Notes: generated by a model from the sequence alone, not told the origin. A stretch of 64,000 nt of DNA from Sphingobacterium sp. UBA7855 (GCA_002500745.1 DLST01000001.1:124001-188000), one strand, 5' to 3'; counted from the first letter of the stretch, positions 39,701 through 48,825 are shown. Made by a program: numbers and translations.

Positions 39701-39857
39701 TTGCACCAGGGTAGGCAATAGATACCGCAACTGTGGTCGGTGCGATTTTCGGAAATTGCTCTGTAGGAAGTTGCTTGATAGCCAGACCTCCAATAAATAG
39801 GATGACAACCGATATGACAATAGCAAATACCGGTCGATGTATTACTTTTTTAAACAT
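36696..39857 (-). CDS. RND (HAE1) multidrug efflux pump, inner-membrane component
   Basis: 1053 residues, the usual AcrB length, with 12 membrane helices and two large periplasmic loops. Signatures: PTEQFPKIAPTTVAVSIAYP (porter start), GIVVDNAIVVIEAVHAKMEE in TM4 and LLGKNAVLIVEFAVKRRQAG in TM10. The TM10 Lys and the first TM4 Asp (Asp408) of the proton relay are present, but the second Asp of AcrB is Asn409 here. Drug/proton antiport is expected; the substrate is unknown. Sits between the adaptor (17-base gap) and the OMP gene. Confidence 0.95.
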   Translation of the reverse strand: MFKKVIHRPVFAIVISVVILFIGGLAIKQLPTEQFPKIAPTTVAVSIAYPGASADVLVKSSLITLENAINGVQGMRYIATDATSAGEATVNVVFDPGTNPNDAVVLVKTRVDQVMPLLPELVQKEGVVVNPIQPSMLMYVNLYSTNKSMDEKFLYNYATVNIIPEINRIHGIAKSQILGSRRYAMRVWLNPDRMRAYSLSVDEVMKAIGEQSIIGRPGRLGQSSGIAAQSLEYVLTYKGQYNTPEEYDNIIVRANGDGENIKLKDVAKVELGSEFFDIYSNLDGHPSASIVLKQNYGSNANDVIKDVKAKLAEMKGNFPPGIDYKISYDVSQFLDASIEQVMHTLRDAFILVAIVVFIFLGDWRSTLIPIIAVPVSLIGTFFVIQWFGMSINLVTLFALVLAIGIVVDNAIVVIEAVHAKMEESAISPYSAVKEVMAEIAGAIIAITAVMVAVFIPISFMTGPVGTFYRQFSITMASSIVISAVVALTLTPVLAAMLLKNNHGKPKKSNVFTKSLDVFNRTFDKITGKYASLLRKIASRRVVTWGILIAFCVGIFVINKTLPGGFIPSEDQGTIYAIIQTPPGSTLEQTNKLSRELQKICQGVDGVESVSSLAGYEIMTEGRGSNAGTCLINLKTWGEREHSVKEIMEELEEKSKNLGATVEFFEPPAVPGFGSSGGFSMRLLDLNRTTDYQDFDKVNKAFIANLKKRKELTGVFTFFAANYPQYELVFDNNAAMQKGVSIGKAMDNLNILIGSTYEQGFIRFGQFFKVYVQSSPEFRRLPSDIMNLYVKNDHDQMVPYSAFMTLKKTQGPNEITRYNMYNSAAIRGLPANGYTTADAIQAINETAVQTLPHGYKVAWEGLSYDEAQRGNEAIYVFLVVLVFVYLVLAAQYESFIIPFAVLLSLPVGVFGSFFLLKAMGLENDIYAQVGLIMIIGLLGKNAVLIVEFAVKRRQAGDSILEAAIEGSRARFRPILMTSFAFIAGLVPLVFASGAGAIGNHTIGASALGGMLVGTVFGVIVIPGLYYIFAKLADGRKMIQAEEDSPLSEDMIHYE

Positions 39858-39873
39858 GATGCTGCTTTTTTAA

Positions 39874-40959
39874 TTACTCTGCATATAAATCTAAGTTTGA
39901 CATGACTTTCTCCGGCGTCTGATATTTGGATTCAATAGTCTGGTTTTCCTGTACCATGCGAAGTCCATTCAGCAGAATCTTTTCGTCCTTACTCAATCCG
40001 GAAGAAACAACATAGATATGTGGCAGTTCGGCAGCAACTTTTATTTCCCTAGCTTTTACTTTATTATCTTTTGTGATAACATATACATATTTTTTTTCAA
40101 GCTCCTCGAAAGTCGCTTTTTGGGGGATCATAAGCGCATTGTTATAGGGGGATGTAATGACAATATTCCCTGTCTCGCCATAGCGTAATAAGCCCTTTGG
40201 ATTAGGGAAAGTCGCTCGGTAGGCAATATTTCCCGTTTCATTATTGAAGTCTGATTCGATGGTCTCGACAATCCCCTCATGACCAAATTCTTTTCCATTG
40301 GCCATGTTTAACCGTACATGCAGTGGGCTATTGTCTTTTTTTGCGTCCATTTGGTTGAGGTATTCCACTTCGGGGACATTGAAGTAAACCCACATCTTAC
40401 TATTGTCGGACAGCTCAGTGATCAACTCGCCCTCATCCACAAGACTTCCTTTACGCACATGTAGCTTACCAACAATTCCTGAGAATGGTGCTACGATGTC
40501 GGTAAATTTGAGGTGCGTATTCATAGCGGCTAACTCAGCTTTGGCTTTTTCATATTTTGCTTTTGCCATTTCAGTTTCCTGCGGCGCTACAATATCTTTT
40601 TCAGACAGGTTTTTGGTGTTCTGATATTCGATTTCAGCATATTTTACCTCGGCTTTGGCGCGATTAACATCGGACTCATAGAGGTTGGGCATGATTTTAA
40701 AGAGGGGTTGTCCTTTTTGTACAAACTGACCCTCGTCGACAAATATCGATTGAATGTAACCTTTCTCCTGCGCGCGGAGTTCAATATGGTTAATCGAACG
40801 GATTTGGGCGACATAATCTTTATTGACGATGGTATCTTTGACCAAAGGTGTAGTAACGTTGAAAACTGCAGCTTCTTTTTTCTCTTTTTTTTCTGACTGG
40901 CAGCTTGTCGATAGCATAATAAGGCACAGGCTTGTATACATGAAGCTTCTCATGAACAT
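39874..40959 (-). CDS. RND efflux periplasmic adaptor lipoprotein (MFP)
   Basis: 361 residues. The lipobox LSTSCQSEKK (Cys20) anchors it; a start at 40953 is also possible. It has a barrel-sandwich/lipoyl hybrid (IELRAQEKGYIQSIFVDEGQ, VAPFSGIVGKLHVRKGSLVD), an alpha-hairpin (about 85-140), a beta-barrel and a membrane-proximal domain. It links the RND pump to the TolC-type duct. First gene of the operon. Confidence 0.94.
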   Translation of the reverse strand: MFMRSFMYTSLCLIMLSTSCQSEKKEKKEAAVFNVTTPLVKDTIVNKDYVAQIRSINHIELRAQEKGYIQSIFVDEGQFVQKGQPLFKIMPNLYESDVNRAKAEVKYAEIEYQNTKNLSEKDIVAPQETEMAKAKYEKAKAELAAMNTHLKFTDIVAPFSGIVGKLHVRKGSLVDEGELITELSDNSKMWVYFNVPEVEYLNQMDAKKDNSPLHVRLNMANGKEFGHEGIVETIESDFNNETGNIAYRATFPNPKGLLRYGETGNIVITSPYNNALMIPQKATFEELEKKYVYVITKDNKVKAREIKVAAELPHIYVVSSGLSKDEKILLNGLRMVQENQTIESKYQTPEKVMSNLDLYAE

Positions 40960-41062
40960 GATGATAGTTTTTAATTATTTTCGAAAAATTGAACAATAGT
41001 GTAACATGCTTTCAATTGATTTTGAAAGCTATTTTGATGTTTTCTAAGAAAGTATTAAAAAA

Positions 41063-41485
41063 TCACAGCCTGAAAACACTGTATTGGATATATAGTGCGT
41101 TTTTGCGGAGAGTAAGAGGTGTTGTATTTGCTAGCGAAACCGCGGTGAGCGTATTGTGAAATTGGGGGAGGAAACCGTTTATTATATTGCCAAAACTGTC
41201 TCCTGTAAGTGCGAATAAATTTGGGCTATTGGAATCATTTCCTGTGTCATCGTTTTCATTTTCATTTTCTGAAAAGTAAGCTCTTAATTTTTCGTGCCGA
41301 TGACGTTTAGTTTTGCGAATGACTTTGGTTCCATAACCTTTGCTTTCTACCTGATGACTGTGGTGATTGGCCGCATGCAGGTGGAAGTCAGGTGAATATT
41401 TTGGTGTGGAAATAGCATACCAGCCAAAACTGATAAGTATTGCGTAAAATACGCTGCACACATATTGATGGAATTTTCCTTGCAT
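41063..41485 (-). CDS. His-rich membrane-anchored or secreted hypothetical protein
   Basis: 140 residues from the ATG at 41485; an ATG at 41497 would lie in the promoter. It has an N-terminal signal or anchor (YVCSVFYAILISFGWYAIS), then a His-rich stretch (FHLHAANHHSHQ), a basic KTKRHRHEK patch, an acidic ENENENDDTGNDS stretch and a polar C-terminus. His clusters suggest metal binding, but no family is recognised. It precedes the RND operon on the same strand with about 100 bases between. The promoter match TACATTTG with TTG at 20 bases gives an almost leaderless transcript. Confidence 0.55.
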   Translation of the reverse strand: MQGKFHQYVCSVFYAILISFGWYAISTPKYSPDFHLHAANHHSHQVESKGYGTKVIRKTKRHRHEKLRAYFSENENENDDTGNDSNSPNLFALTGDSFGNIINGFLPQFHNTLTAVSLANTTPLTLRKNALYIQYSVFRL

Positions 41486-41494
41486 CGCTGTGAG

Positions 41495-41525
41495 CAAATG
41501 TAATTAAACTTTAAAAATGATACAA
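41495..41525 (-). promoter_or_regulatory. Bacteroidota-type promoter for the His-rich protein
   Basis: On the reverse strand: TTG (41523-41525), 20-base spacer, TACATTTG (41495-41502). The predicted transcript start is about 4-6 bases before the start codon at 41485. Confidence 0.6.
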
Positions 41526-41844
41526 GCGGTTTTGGGCTACAAATTTTAAAGTTTAAGTGAATTGTTACAAAATGTTTAAATTGTATGTTAACGCGTTTAA
41601 AATGCCTTATTTCCGAAACAGCTGATTTGTTGATTGCTATAAAATCTGACGCCTTTTATATGATCTTAATCCTTTCGATATGAACTAATGTATTCGTATT
41701 TTTGACTCGTTTTATCACCTGTTGTCTAGGATAATAACATGATGAGCTTTTGGTGAATGCGCATGACGGACAGCGTTTTGTCAATCTCAATCATAAGCAT
41801 CTGGGTGAAATGTGGAATAATGTAGGATATAAAGTTTAGTTCAA
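41498..41844. other. Intergenic region with an orphan coding tail
   Basis: No complete gene is seen. The frame 41738-41839 (+) ends in a TAG and reads as the C-terminus of an unrecognised protein (HDELLVNAHDGQRFVNLNHK, then HLGEMWNNVGYKV). It is preceded by stops and has no start, so it may be a pseudogene tail. The promoter of the His-rich gene lies at the left end. Confidence 0.5.
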
Positions 41845-42579
41845 ATGTTTAGACACCAAGGAAGAGGAAGGAATTACATCCACAATTTGAAGTTAGCCTC
41901 AATTTTATCCTGTGTTGCGGGGCTGGTTAATATTACGGGAGTTCTTTCACTTAACACGTTGACCACAAATGTCACGGGGCACTTTGCTTTTTTTTCTGAG
42001 CAGTTGATTTTGACAAATTATAAAATGGCCTTGATTTATCTATGGTATATCGGCTTCTTTTTATTAGGAGCTTCTGTTTCAGGTTTCATTATTGAATTGG
42101 CCTCAAAAAAGAAATCCCATAATGCCTATATCATCCCAATTTGTATAGAATCTATTATTTTGATTTCTGCAGGGCTTCTCCCACTTTTCATCCGAATAGA
42201 ACCACCGTTTGTAACGTTAATTTCATTCGCCCTGCTTTTTGCGATGGGACTTCAAAATGCATTAGTAACAAAAGTCTCCAAGTCCGTTGTCAGAACGACA
42301 CATTTGACCGGATTGTTTACTGATTTGGGGATCGAAATTTCACAGTTGTTGTTTTATAGCGAAGTTGGTGAACGAGTGAAACTACACAAAAGTATTTTTC
42401 TTAAACTAATGATTATTGCAGGTTTTTTCATCGGAGGGATACTCGGAGGTTTTATGTTTCAATTTTTTAAATTGAAAACATTATTACTACCCGCAGTAAT
42501 GCTTTTGTTTGCTTTGTGGTACGATCATATCCTGCTTCAGTTTTATCATCTGAAACGAAGTTTAAGACACGATGAATAG
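41845..42579 (+). CDS. YoaK/DUF1275-family membrane protein
   Basis: 244 residues with six hydrophobic helices. The family start is LASILSCVAGLVNITGVLSL followed by LTTNVTGHFAFFSEQL, with ALLFAMGLQNALVTKVS and VRTTHLTGLFTDLGIE further on. Function unknown; annotated across bacteria as DUF1275 or YoaK. Monocistronic or loosely linked with the following lipoprotein gene. Confidence 0.85.
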   Translation: MFRHQGRGRNYIHNLKLASILSCVAGLVNITGVLSLNTLTTNVTGHFAFFSEQLILTNYKMALIYLWYIGFFLLGASVSGFIIELASKKKSHNAYIIPICIESIILISAGLLPLFIRIEPPFVTLISFALLFAMGLQNALVTKVSKSVVRTTHLTGLFTDLGIEISQLLFYSEVGERVKLHKSIFLKLMIIAGFFIGGILGGFMFQFFKLKTLLLPAVMLLFALWYDHILLQFYHLKRSLRHDE

Positions 42580-42691
42580 CATCGGTTAATTGAAGTTTTT
42601 TGCGATCAAGAAATTATCTTTTGAGCCATTTGTACTTTGGCAGAATCTTTGTGCCTCGTCGTTAACGATATTGAGTAATATAGCAATTGAT

Positions 42692-43099
42692 ATGAAAATA
42701 AGACTAACGGCCCTTCCATTTCTTCTATTTAATTTCCTCTTTTTGGTTGGATGTCATAATAATCAACCGATCAGAATGATTGATAAAGATGGAAATACAC
42801 ATTTGCTGACAAGAGAAGGTGATCGAAAAGGTGAATTAGGGCTAGAGCGCATTATCGCACGTGGTAATGACACGGTAATAACTATTGACGGTACAGGCCG
42901 TAAAATGATTTGGACAGCTTCCGATGTAACAAATATAGACACGACAAAGATTCAATACTATCTCAAAAAGAGAAATGGAAACAGTATTCATATTTATACA
43001 CCAGTCGATGTCAATCAAAATTTTATAAATGTTGAGGATAGTCAAAATGTTTTGTCCGATCCTTATGATCATAAAGAAGAGAAAAAATCGCTACTGTAG
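42692..43099 (+). CDS. Hypothetical lipoprotein
   Basis: 135 residues from the ATG at 42692, chosen because it gives a clean lipobox FLVGCHNN (Cys21); the frame is open from 42590 but that stretch has no signal. The mature protein is short and polar (DGNTHLLTREGDRKGELGLE, TIDGTGRKMIWTASDVTNID). No family is known to me. Confidence 0.65.
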   Translation: MKIRLTALPFLLFNFLFLVGCHNNQPIRMIDKDGNTHLLTREGDRKGELGLERIIARGNDTVITIDGTGRKMIWTASDVTNIDTTKIQYYLKKRNGNSIHIYTPVDVNQNFINVEDSQNVLSDPYDHKEEKKSLL

Positions 43100-43129
43100 C
43101 TTTTTTGTAGAAAGCTTAATTTGATTAAA

Positions 43130-43162
43130 AGAAATCCTAGCAGTATAAATGCTAGGATTTCT
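43130..43162. terminator. Bidirectional terminator between lipoprotein and small basic protein genes
   Basis: A 12-base stem AGAAATCCTAGC / GCTAGGATTTCT with a 9-base loop and U-rich tails on both strands. It ends the + strand lipoprotein transcript and contains the stop codon of the reverse-strand small gene (43152-43154). Confidence 0.8.
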
Positions 43163-43328
43163 TTTTAGGAACTTTGGCACCTTCCTTTCGGGCTTCGGAT
43201 AAGCCAATAGCAACAGCCTGTTTTTTGGAAGTTACTTTTTTTCCGCTGCCGGATTTCAATTTTCCTTCCTTCATTTCATGCATTGTCTTTTCAACTTTTT
43301 CGGATGCTTTTTCTGAATATTTTGCCAT
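43152..43328 (-). CDS. Small Lys-rich protein (DUF6496-like)
   Basis: 58 residues, too short for a 60-residue cut-off. It begins MAKYSEKASEKVEKTMHEMK and continues with a Gly-Lys-rich stretch and QAVAIGLSEARKEGAKVPKK. The IGLSEARKEG motif is typical of small basic proteins found widely in Bacteroidota and Proteobacteria under DUF6496. It may bind nucleic acid (inference from charge). Its stop lies inside the terminator stem. Unlinked to the GH2 gene behind it. Confidence 0.75.
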   Translation of the reverse strand: MAKYSEKASEKVEKTMHEMKEGKLKSGSGKKVTSKKQAVAIGLSEARKEGAKVPKKKS

Positions 43329-43411
43329 AATCGTGTTTTTTTAATGATCATTGAACACTTACTACAAGAAGAACAGCGGTTTAATTCCAATGGTTTGAAC
43401 ATTTTTGAACC

Positions 43412-45223
43412 CTATTCATTCAATTCATTTCCAACGTTAATCACGGCTTTGTTTGCTACTTTAATTTTTTCGAGGTCCATTTTTTGTATTTTACGGTCAT
43501 AAGTCAACAGTCCATTGACTTCGTGTTCCACATCGGTAGTTTGCGTATAAATTGCGACACTAAGACCTTTGTATCGGAGCAGTTGCTCGACATTATCCAT
43601 GAGGAATATATAGCGGTCGGTAAGTGCACCGATCGTGGGCTCGTAGGCATAAGCATTATTTTCGACAGGCCACATATGACCGCGGACAAATAGACCTACA
43701 CCACCAAATTCTCCAAGCGAGGCGGCTCTTTTATCGTCAGGTTGTGAAGCTCCTTGAGGACCAACGTAGATGTGCGTATCCACAAAATCACCATTTCCGG
43801 GGTCGCCATACGCTTTCTGATAGGACGGATTGTTATTAAATCCGGAGTTCCCGTTTACTAATCGCGAAGGGTCGTATTGTTTGGTCCACGCTGTAATATT
43901 GCGTACATCGAATGCACCCCAATTCTCGTTAAACGGAACCCAAGCAATGATGGATGGCGAATTGTAGTGGTCGTCAATAATAGCTTTGTACTCGTCACGG
44001 AAAGCTTTTCGATAAATTGTTGTATCTTCTTCCGGATACCAGAGGCAGGGCATATCCTGCCACACCAGCAGCCCCATTTTATCTGCCCAGTAATAGAAAC
44101 GCTGAGGCTCAGTTTTCATGTGTTTACGAATGAGATTATACCCAGCTTTCTTTGTGAATTCGATATCATATTTAAGGGCCTCTTCGGTAGGAGCTGTTAG
44201 TATTCCGTCAGGCCAGTATCCCTGATCTAACAAACCGAGCTGCATAACAAATTTGTTATTCAATAAAGGCCTTACAATTCCGTTTACCTGACCAAGTTTA
44301 ATATCACGCATGCCAAAATAGCTCTTCACTTCATCGACAATTTCTCCGTTCTCCCCGTGGATACTTAATTTTAAATCGTATAAAAAGGGAGAGTCAGGAG
44401 ACCAAAGTTGAGGATTATCGATAGGAATATTATACGCAACGCCGGTTTGTAGTACCGTTTTTGAAATTTCTTTCCCGCCTACTGAAACGATGGCTGTAAC
44501 TTTTGACTTTTGGGAAGTATTGACCTGTAGTTTTAGCTGACTTTCGGCTACTTTAGGCAACAATTTGATTCCCTGTATATAGCTTTTATTTACTGGCTCT
44601 ATCCATACCGTTTGCCATATTCCAGAGGAAAATGTATAGTCACCGCGAGGTCCATTTTTGCCTGAAGGATACTTACCGTCATTCTTATCATGCGCAGCTA
44701 CGACAATATTATTGGTGCCAGACTTTAGAAACTCAGTGATATTGATCCAAAAGGAATCGTAACCGCCAGAATGGTTACCCGCCTTTTTTCCATTTACAAA
44801 TACGGTCGCATCGTGATCCACTGCGCCAAAGTGAAGGATAATATCTTTCCCTTTCCAATGTTTAGGTAGTTCGAAGTTCCTATGGTACCAGAGGTTGATT
44901 TCTTGTTTGCGCTGTATTCCTGATAAATAGGATTCTGGGCAATAGGGGACAAGAATACTTTCCCGACTCTTATCAAAAGAAATCGGCATCACAGGGTTCA
45001 GCGCATTTGGAGCATTTTTCCCACCGATATAATCCCATTTACCATTTAGACATAGCCATTCGTTCCTTTCCATTTGAGGACGTGGATATTCGGAAAGTGG
45101 AATTTGTGTTTTTTTGGCTGTTTCGGTCCATGGAGTAGAAAGCAGGGGATCTTGTGCCAAGGCATTCATCCAACTGAAGAACGATAATACGAGCGCAAAA
45201 ATTGAGGTTTGGGTTTTTATCAT
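43412..45223 (-). CDS. GH2-family glycoside hydrolase
   Basis: 603 residues with signal peptide ([24 protein letters not shown]). A sugar-binding jelly-roll N-domain ([40 protein letters not shown]) is followed by an immunoglobulin-like domain and a TIM barrel. Glu433 in [12 protein letters not shown] is the likely acid/base, and a Glu in [11 protein letters not shown] (566 or 568) is the likely nucleophile. Typical for secreted GH2 enzymes of unknown specificity (beta-galactosidase, glucuronidase and mannosidase all belong here). It stands alone and is not next to a SusC/D pair. Shorter than E. coli LacZ (1024) but normal for this subgroup. Confidence 0.9.
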   Translation of the reverse strand: MIKTQTSIFALVLSFFSWMNALAQDPLLSTPWTETAKKTQIPLSEYPRPQMERNEWLCLNGKWDYIGGKNAPNALNPVMPISFDKSRESILVPYCPESYLSGIQRKQEINLWYHRNFELPKHWKGKDIILHFGAVDHDATVFVNGKKAGNHSGGYDSFWINITEFLKSGTNNIVVAAHDKNDGKYPSGKNGPRGDYTFSSGIWQTVWIEPVNKSYIQGIKLLPKVAESQLKLQVNTSQKSKVTAIVSVGGKEISKTVLQTGVAYNIPIDNPQLWSPDSPFLYDLKLSIHGENGEIVDEVKSYFGMRDIKLGQVNGIVRPLLNNKFVMQLGLLDQGYWPDGILTAPTEEALKYDIEFTKKAGYNLIRKHMKTEPQRFYYWADKMGLLVWQDMPCLWYPEEDTTIYRKAFRDEYKAIIDDHYNSPSIIAWVPFNENWGAFDVRNITAWTKQYDPSRLVNGNSGFNNNPSYQKAYGDPGNGDFVDTHIYVGPQGASQPDDKRAASLGEFGGVGLFVRGHMWPVENNAYAYEPTIGALTDRYIFLMDNVEQLLRYKGLSVAIYTQTTDVEHEVNGLLTYDRKIQKMDLEKIKVANKAVINVGNELNE

Positions 45224-45370
45224 GGTACACTTAATTGGTAATTGTATAGTGAATATAAGTATACTAAAATGATTTAGTGCATTATAAAAGAAATGTTACT
45301 AGCCAATCGTTAAGCGTTGGTGTGGTTGTGATTTTAAAGAAATGGTGGGGAGTTTAAGCAGAAATGTAAA

Positions 45371-45392
45371 GGAGCAGCCTAAAGACTGCTCC
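45371..45392 (-). terminator. Possible terminator after the M13 peptidase gene
   Basis: GGAGCAG / CTGCTCC stem of 7 bases with an 8-base loop, 14 bases beyond the stop of the reverse-strand peptidase gene. The U tract is poor. Confidence 0.45.
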
Positions 45393-45405
45393 TGTAGAAG
45401 TATGA

Positions 45406-47445
45406 TTACCAGATTTTGATTCTTTCTTCTGGAGACTTGTATAGTTTGTCGCCCTGTTTAATGTCAAATGCTTTGTAAAAAGCATCCACGTTGATCAGTG
45501 GAGCAAAACTTCTGAAATATCCAGGGGAGTGTGGATCAGTCTTAACTTGGTTGATCATGTATTTTTCACTGGATAAGGTTCTCCATACAGTTGCCCAACT
45601 GAGGAAAAATCGCTGATCTTGCGTATATCCACTTATTTCGCCTGGATTTCCCTTATCCTTTAAATACATTTGAAGGGCATCATAGGCGATGTTGACCCCG
45701 CCTAAATCTGCAATATTTTCGCCGTTTGTAAACGTTCCGTTAACGAACGTACCTTTCACAGGTTCATATTTATCGTATTGGGCGGCCAGTGTTTTTGTTG
45801 CTTTTTCGAAATTTGCTTTATCTTCTGGTGTCCACCAGTCGACCAAGTTTCCGTCCGCATCAAATTGCGCTCCCGAATCGTCAAATCCATGGCTCATTTC
45901 ATGGCCAATCACAGCGCCTATACCACCGAAATTGACCGCGGCATCAGCTTGTGCGTTGAAAAATGGAGGTTGCAGAATAGCTGCCGGAAACACAATCTCG
46001 TTGTTCACCGGATTGTAGTAGGCATTTACGGTTTGTGGAGTCATGCCCCATTCCGATTTATCGACCGCTTTTCCAATTTTAGCCAGATCTTTTTCATATC
46101 GCCAAGTGGTGATATGTTGAAGGTTAGTATACAGATTACCGCCTTTGTTTTCGGATAGAATATTTAATTTCGAATAATCTTTCCACTTGTCCGGATAGGC
46201 GACTTTTACGGTAAATTTGTTGAGTTTGTCAAGCGCTTTGCCTTTTGTGACGGAAGACATCCAAGTCAAATCGTTGATATGCACAGCAAAGCTTTTCTTT
46301 AGGTAGTCGATCAATTCGACCATTTGCGCTTTAGCTTCTGCTGGAAAATATTTTTCCACATAGAGTTTTCCAAAAGCTTCACCCAATGTGGAATTGATCA
46401 GTTCAAATCCTCTTTTATTTAATGCGCGTTGTTCTTGTTGACCTCTTAAATATTTGCCATAAAAAGCAAAGCGCATATCGCCTAATTTTTCACTTAAATA
46501 AGAAGCACTGCCATTGATCATATGGAATTTTAAGTAATCTTTGATGATAGGAAGGTTTTGAGCATTGACCAACTTGTCGAAGTTTTTGTAATAACCTAAC
46601 TCTCCAATAATTACTTTTTGGGTGTTGACACCTACTTTTTTAAGGTACTCAGGTAGATTGACATTTTTAACCAATGCTGTTAATTCATCCATAGTCTGCG
46701 GGTTGTACTGCAGCGTATTATCTCGGCTCTGTTCATTGGTCAAGTAGGTTTTAGCGATACTTTTTTCGTAGTCAACGATTCCTTTTGCGGCAGCATCACT
46801 ATTTTTATAGCCCAATTCTTTCAACATTGAAGCTACATATTTTTGGTATTCTGCAATAGCTTCTGTATTTTTTTCATTCTCTTTTTGATAATAATCTCTT
46901 CCTAATCCTAAAGTCGCATCGCCTAAATAGACCGCATTCATTTTAGAATCTTTCAAGTCAGCGTACACGCCCCAACCGTAAAAGTTGTTTTCACCTTCTT
47001 TTGTTACCGATATTAAATAATTTTGAAGATCTTTTAAATTTTTGATAGCGTCGATTTTGCTTAAATTTGCCTGAATGGGCTTAATGCCTTCGGCATTTCT
47101 TTTCTGCAAGTTCATATAGGAAGCATACAAATCTTGTATTTTTTGGCCCTCACTGCCTTCCGGAAATTTATCTTTTAATAAAGAGTTCAGAATTTTCATC
47201 GAATTGTTGTCCGTATCTTCTGCCAATTTATTGAAGCTTCCCCAAGTAGGTTTGTCGGAAGGGATTTTAGCAGTTTTCATCCAGGTCCCGCTCACATAAT
47301 TGTAAAAGTCATCTTGTGGGCGTACGGATCTGTCCATCAAGCTCAAATCAAGACCTTTGTCGGAATTTGTATATCCTGTTTGCGCTTCCGCATGCTGAGT
47401 GTAGATTCCAGCCAAGAAAATTAAGGCAAGTGTTAGTTTTTTCAT
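45406..47445 (-). CDS. M13-family zinc metallopeptidase (neprilysin/PepO type)
   Basis: 679 residues with signal peptide (MKKLTLALIFLAGIYTQHAEA). Zinc site: HEMSH (His515, Glu516, His519) and ENIADLGG (Glu576 zinc ligand, Asp580). NAYYNP substrate-backbone motif (before the zinc motif) and a C-terminal RIKIW tail match the family. Cleaves peptides on the amino side of hydrophobic residues in the periplasm or outside. Full length for the family. Monocistronic. Confidence 0.96.
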   Translation of the reverse strand: MKKLTLALIFLAGIYTQHAEAQTGYTNSDKGLDLSLMDRSVRPQDDFYNYVSGTWMKTAKIPSDKPTWGSFNKLAEDTDNNSMKILNSLLKDKFPEGSEGQKIQDLYASYMNLQKRNAEGIKPIQANLSKIDAIKNLKDLQNYLISVTKEGENNFYGWGVYADLKDSKMNAVYLGDATLGLGRDYYQKENEKNTEAIAEYQKYVASMLKELGYKNSDAAAKGIVDYEKSIAKTYLTNEQSRDNTLQYNPQTMDELTALVKNVNLPEYLKKVGVNTQKVIIGELGYYKNFDKLVNAQNLPIIKDYLKFHMINGSASYLSEKLGDMRFAFYGKYLRGQQEQRALNKRGFELINSTLGEAFGKLYVEKYFPAEAKAQMVELIDYLKKSFAVHINDLTWMSSVTKGKALDKLNKFTVKVAYPDKWKDYSKLNILSENKGGNLYTNLQHITTWRYEKDLAKIGKAVDKSEWGMTPQTVNAYYNPVNNEIVFPAAILQPPFFNAQADAAVNFGGIGAVIGHEMSHGFDDSGAQFDADGNLVDWWTPEDKANFEKATKTLAAQYDKYEPVKGTFVNGTFTNGENIADLGGVNIAYDALQMYLKDKGNPGEISGYTQDQRFFLSWATVWRTLSSEKYMINQVKTDPHSPGYFRSFAPLINVDAFYKAFDIKQGDKLYKSPEERIKIW

Positions 47446-47856
47446 TGTTTTTTAACGTTGTATGATTTCAATAATTCAATCTGGAGATACGCACAAAATA
47501 CGAATAAAATAGGGTAAATTATTTGCTTCGAATAATGGAAGCTGTATCAATCCTATCACTAATAATGAGCTGCGATTTTTTAAGCTAAAAAATCGACGAC
47601 ACAAATGACGGTAAATTCTAATTCAGCAACAAGTAAATTTGATCATTATCGCTAATTTTACAAAACATAAGGCAATAAGAAGCCCTTTTTTTAATGCCAA
47701 TTTATAGCGCAGCGAGGTTTGGTGCATTCACCGTTGAACGGATTCGTCTGACAACCAAAAGGCAAGAGATTAAAATTAATTGTCAAGAAGATTTTGTCGA
47801 CTGCTCATAAAATATTATATTTTAGTAATTTTTTAAATTAAGAAACATAAATAGAA
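47446..47856. other. Divergent intergenic region (M13 peptidase / ROK kinase)
   Basis: No gene is seen. A short hairpin at 47573-47595 (CGATTTTTTA / TAAAAAATCG, loop AGC) is present. Toward the ROK gene, TTTG at 47793-47796 and TATATTTT at 47816-47823 with a 19-base spacer form a near-consensus promoter. Confidence 0.5.
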
Positions 47857-48825
47857 ATGTCGTTAATAAATTTATCAAGACGCGTGGCGTTGGGAATAGA
47901 TATTGGGGGGACCAATACGAAGTTTGGCGTGGTCAATCATCGCGGTGAAGTGCTTGAAAAAGGGAGCATAAAAACAGATGATTATGAGACAGTAGAAGAG
48001 TTTATTGATGCGCTGTATGAAAAGGCACTTCCTTTAATTGAAAATTTTGGTGGCAAAGACAGTTTCGATGGAATTGGAGTTGGCGCCCCAGATGCCAATT
48101 ATTATACTGGAACAATAGATCATGCGCCCAATCTTCCGTGGAAGGGCGTTATTCATTTCAGCGATTTAATGACTACCAAGTTTAGTATTCCTTGTACCAT
48201 CACCAACGATGCGAATGCCGCGGCTTATGGTGAGATGCTTTTTGGTGCAGCCCGAGGAATGAAAGATTTTATTATGATTACCTTGGGGACGGGTGTCGGT
48301 AGTGGTATCGTGGCTGGAGGAAAGCTTATTTATGGTCACGACGGATTTGCGGGGGAGTTAGGTCACACGATCGTGAAACCCGGAGGGAGGAAACATTGGA
48401 GCACAGGTTCTGAAGGGAGTTTAGAAGCGTATGCTTCCGCTACGGGAATAACGATCACGGCAAAGAAAATGCGGGCTGAATTTCCCGAATCGATGTTAAA
48501 TCAATATCCTGAAGATGCTATAAATTCCAAAACTGTCCATGAATGTGCAATGAAAGGAGACGCAATAGCCATTGAAGTATTCCGATATACGGGGCAGAAG
48601 CTTGGTGAGGCCTTGGCTAATTTTGTCATGTTTTCATCTCCTGAAGCAATTCTTTTATTTGGCGGTGTCATTAAAGCCGGAGATTTTATATTGAAACCCG
48701 CTAAATTGCATATGGAAAGAAATCTTTTCCCATTGTTTAGGAATAAAGTGAAACTTGTCTTTAGTGAATTGGAAGAAGCCGATGCAGCAATTCTAGGGGC
48801 AAGTGCATTGGTTTGGGAAAAATAA
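47857..48825 (+). CDS. ROK-family sugar kinase (glucokinase-like)
   Basis: 322 residues. The ATP-binding motif is GIDIGGTNTKFGVV, with the phosphate 2 motif LGTGVGSGIV and sugar-contact GHDGFAGELGHTIVKPGG. The zinc-binding CxCGxxGCLE segment of many ROK proteins is HWSTGSEGSLE here, lacking Cys, as in other Bacteroidota members. It phosphorylates a hexose (glucose or a related sugar) in the cytoplasm; the exact substrate is unknown. Single gene with its own promoter. Confidence 0.9.
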   Translation: MSLINLSRRVALGIDIGGTNTKFGVVNHRGEVLEKGSIKTDDYETVEEFIDALYEKALPLIENFGGKDSFDGIGVGAPDANYYTGTIDHAPNLPWKGVIHFSDLMTTKFSIPCTITNDANAAAYGEMLFGAARGMKDFIMITLGTGVGSGIVAGGKLIYGHDGFAGELGHTIVKPGGRKHWSTGSEGSLEAYASATGITITAKKMRAEFPESMLNQYPEDAINSKTVHECAMKGDAIAIEVFRYTGQKLGEALANFVMFSSPEAILLFGGVIKAGDFILKPAKLHMERNLFPLFRNKVKLVFSELEEADAAILGASALVWEK

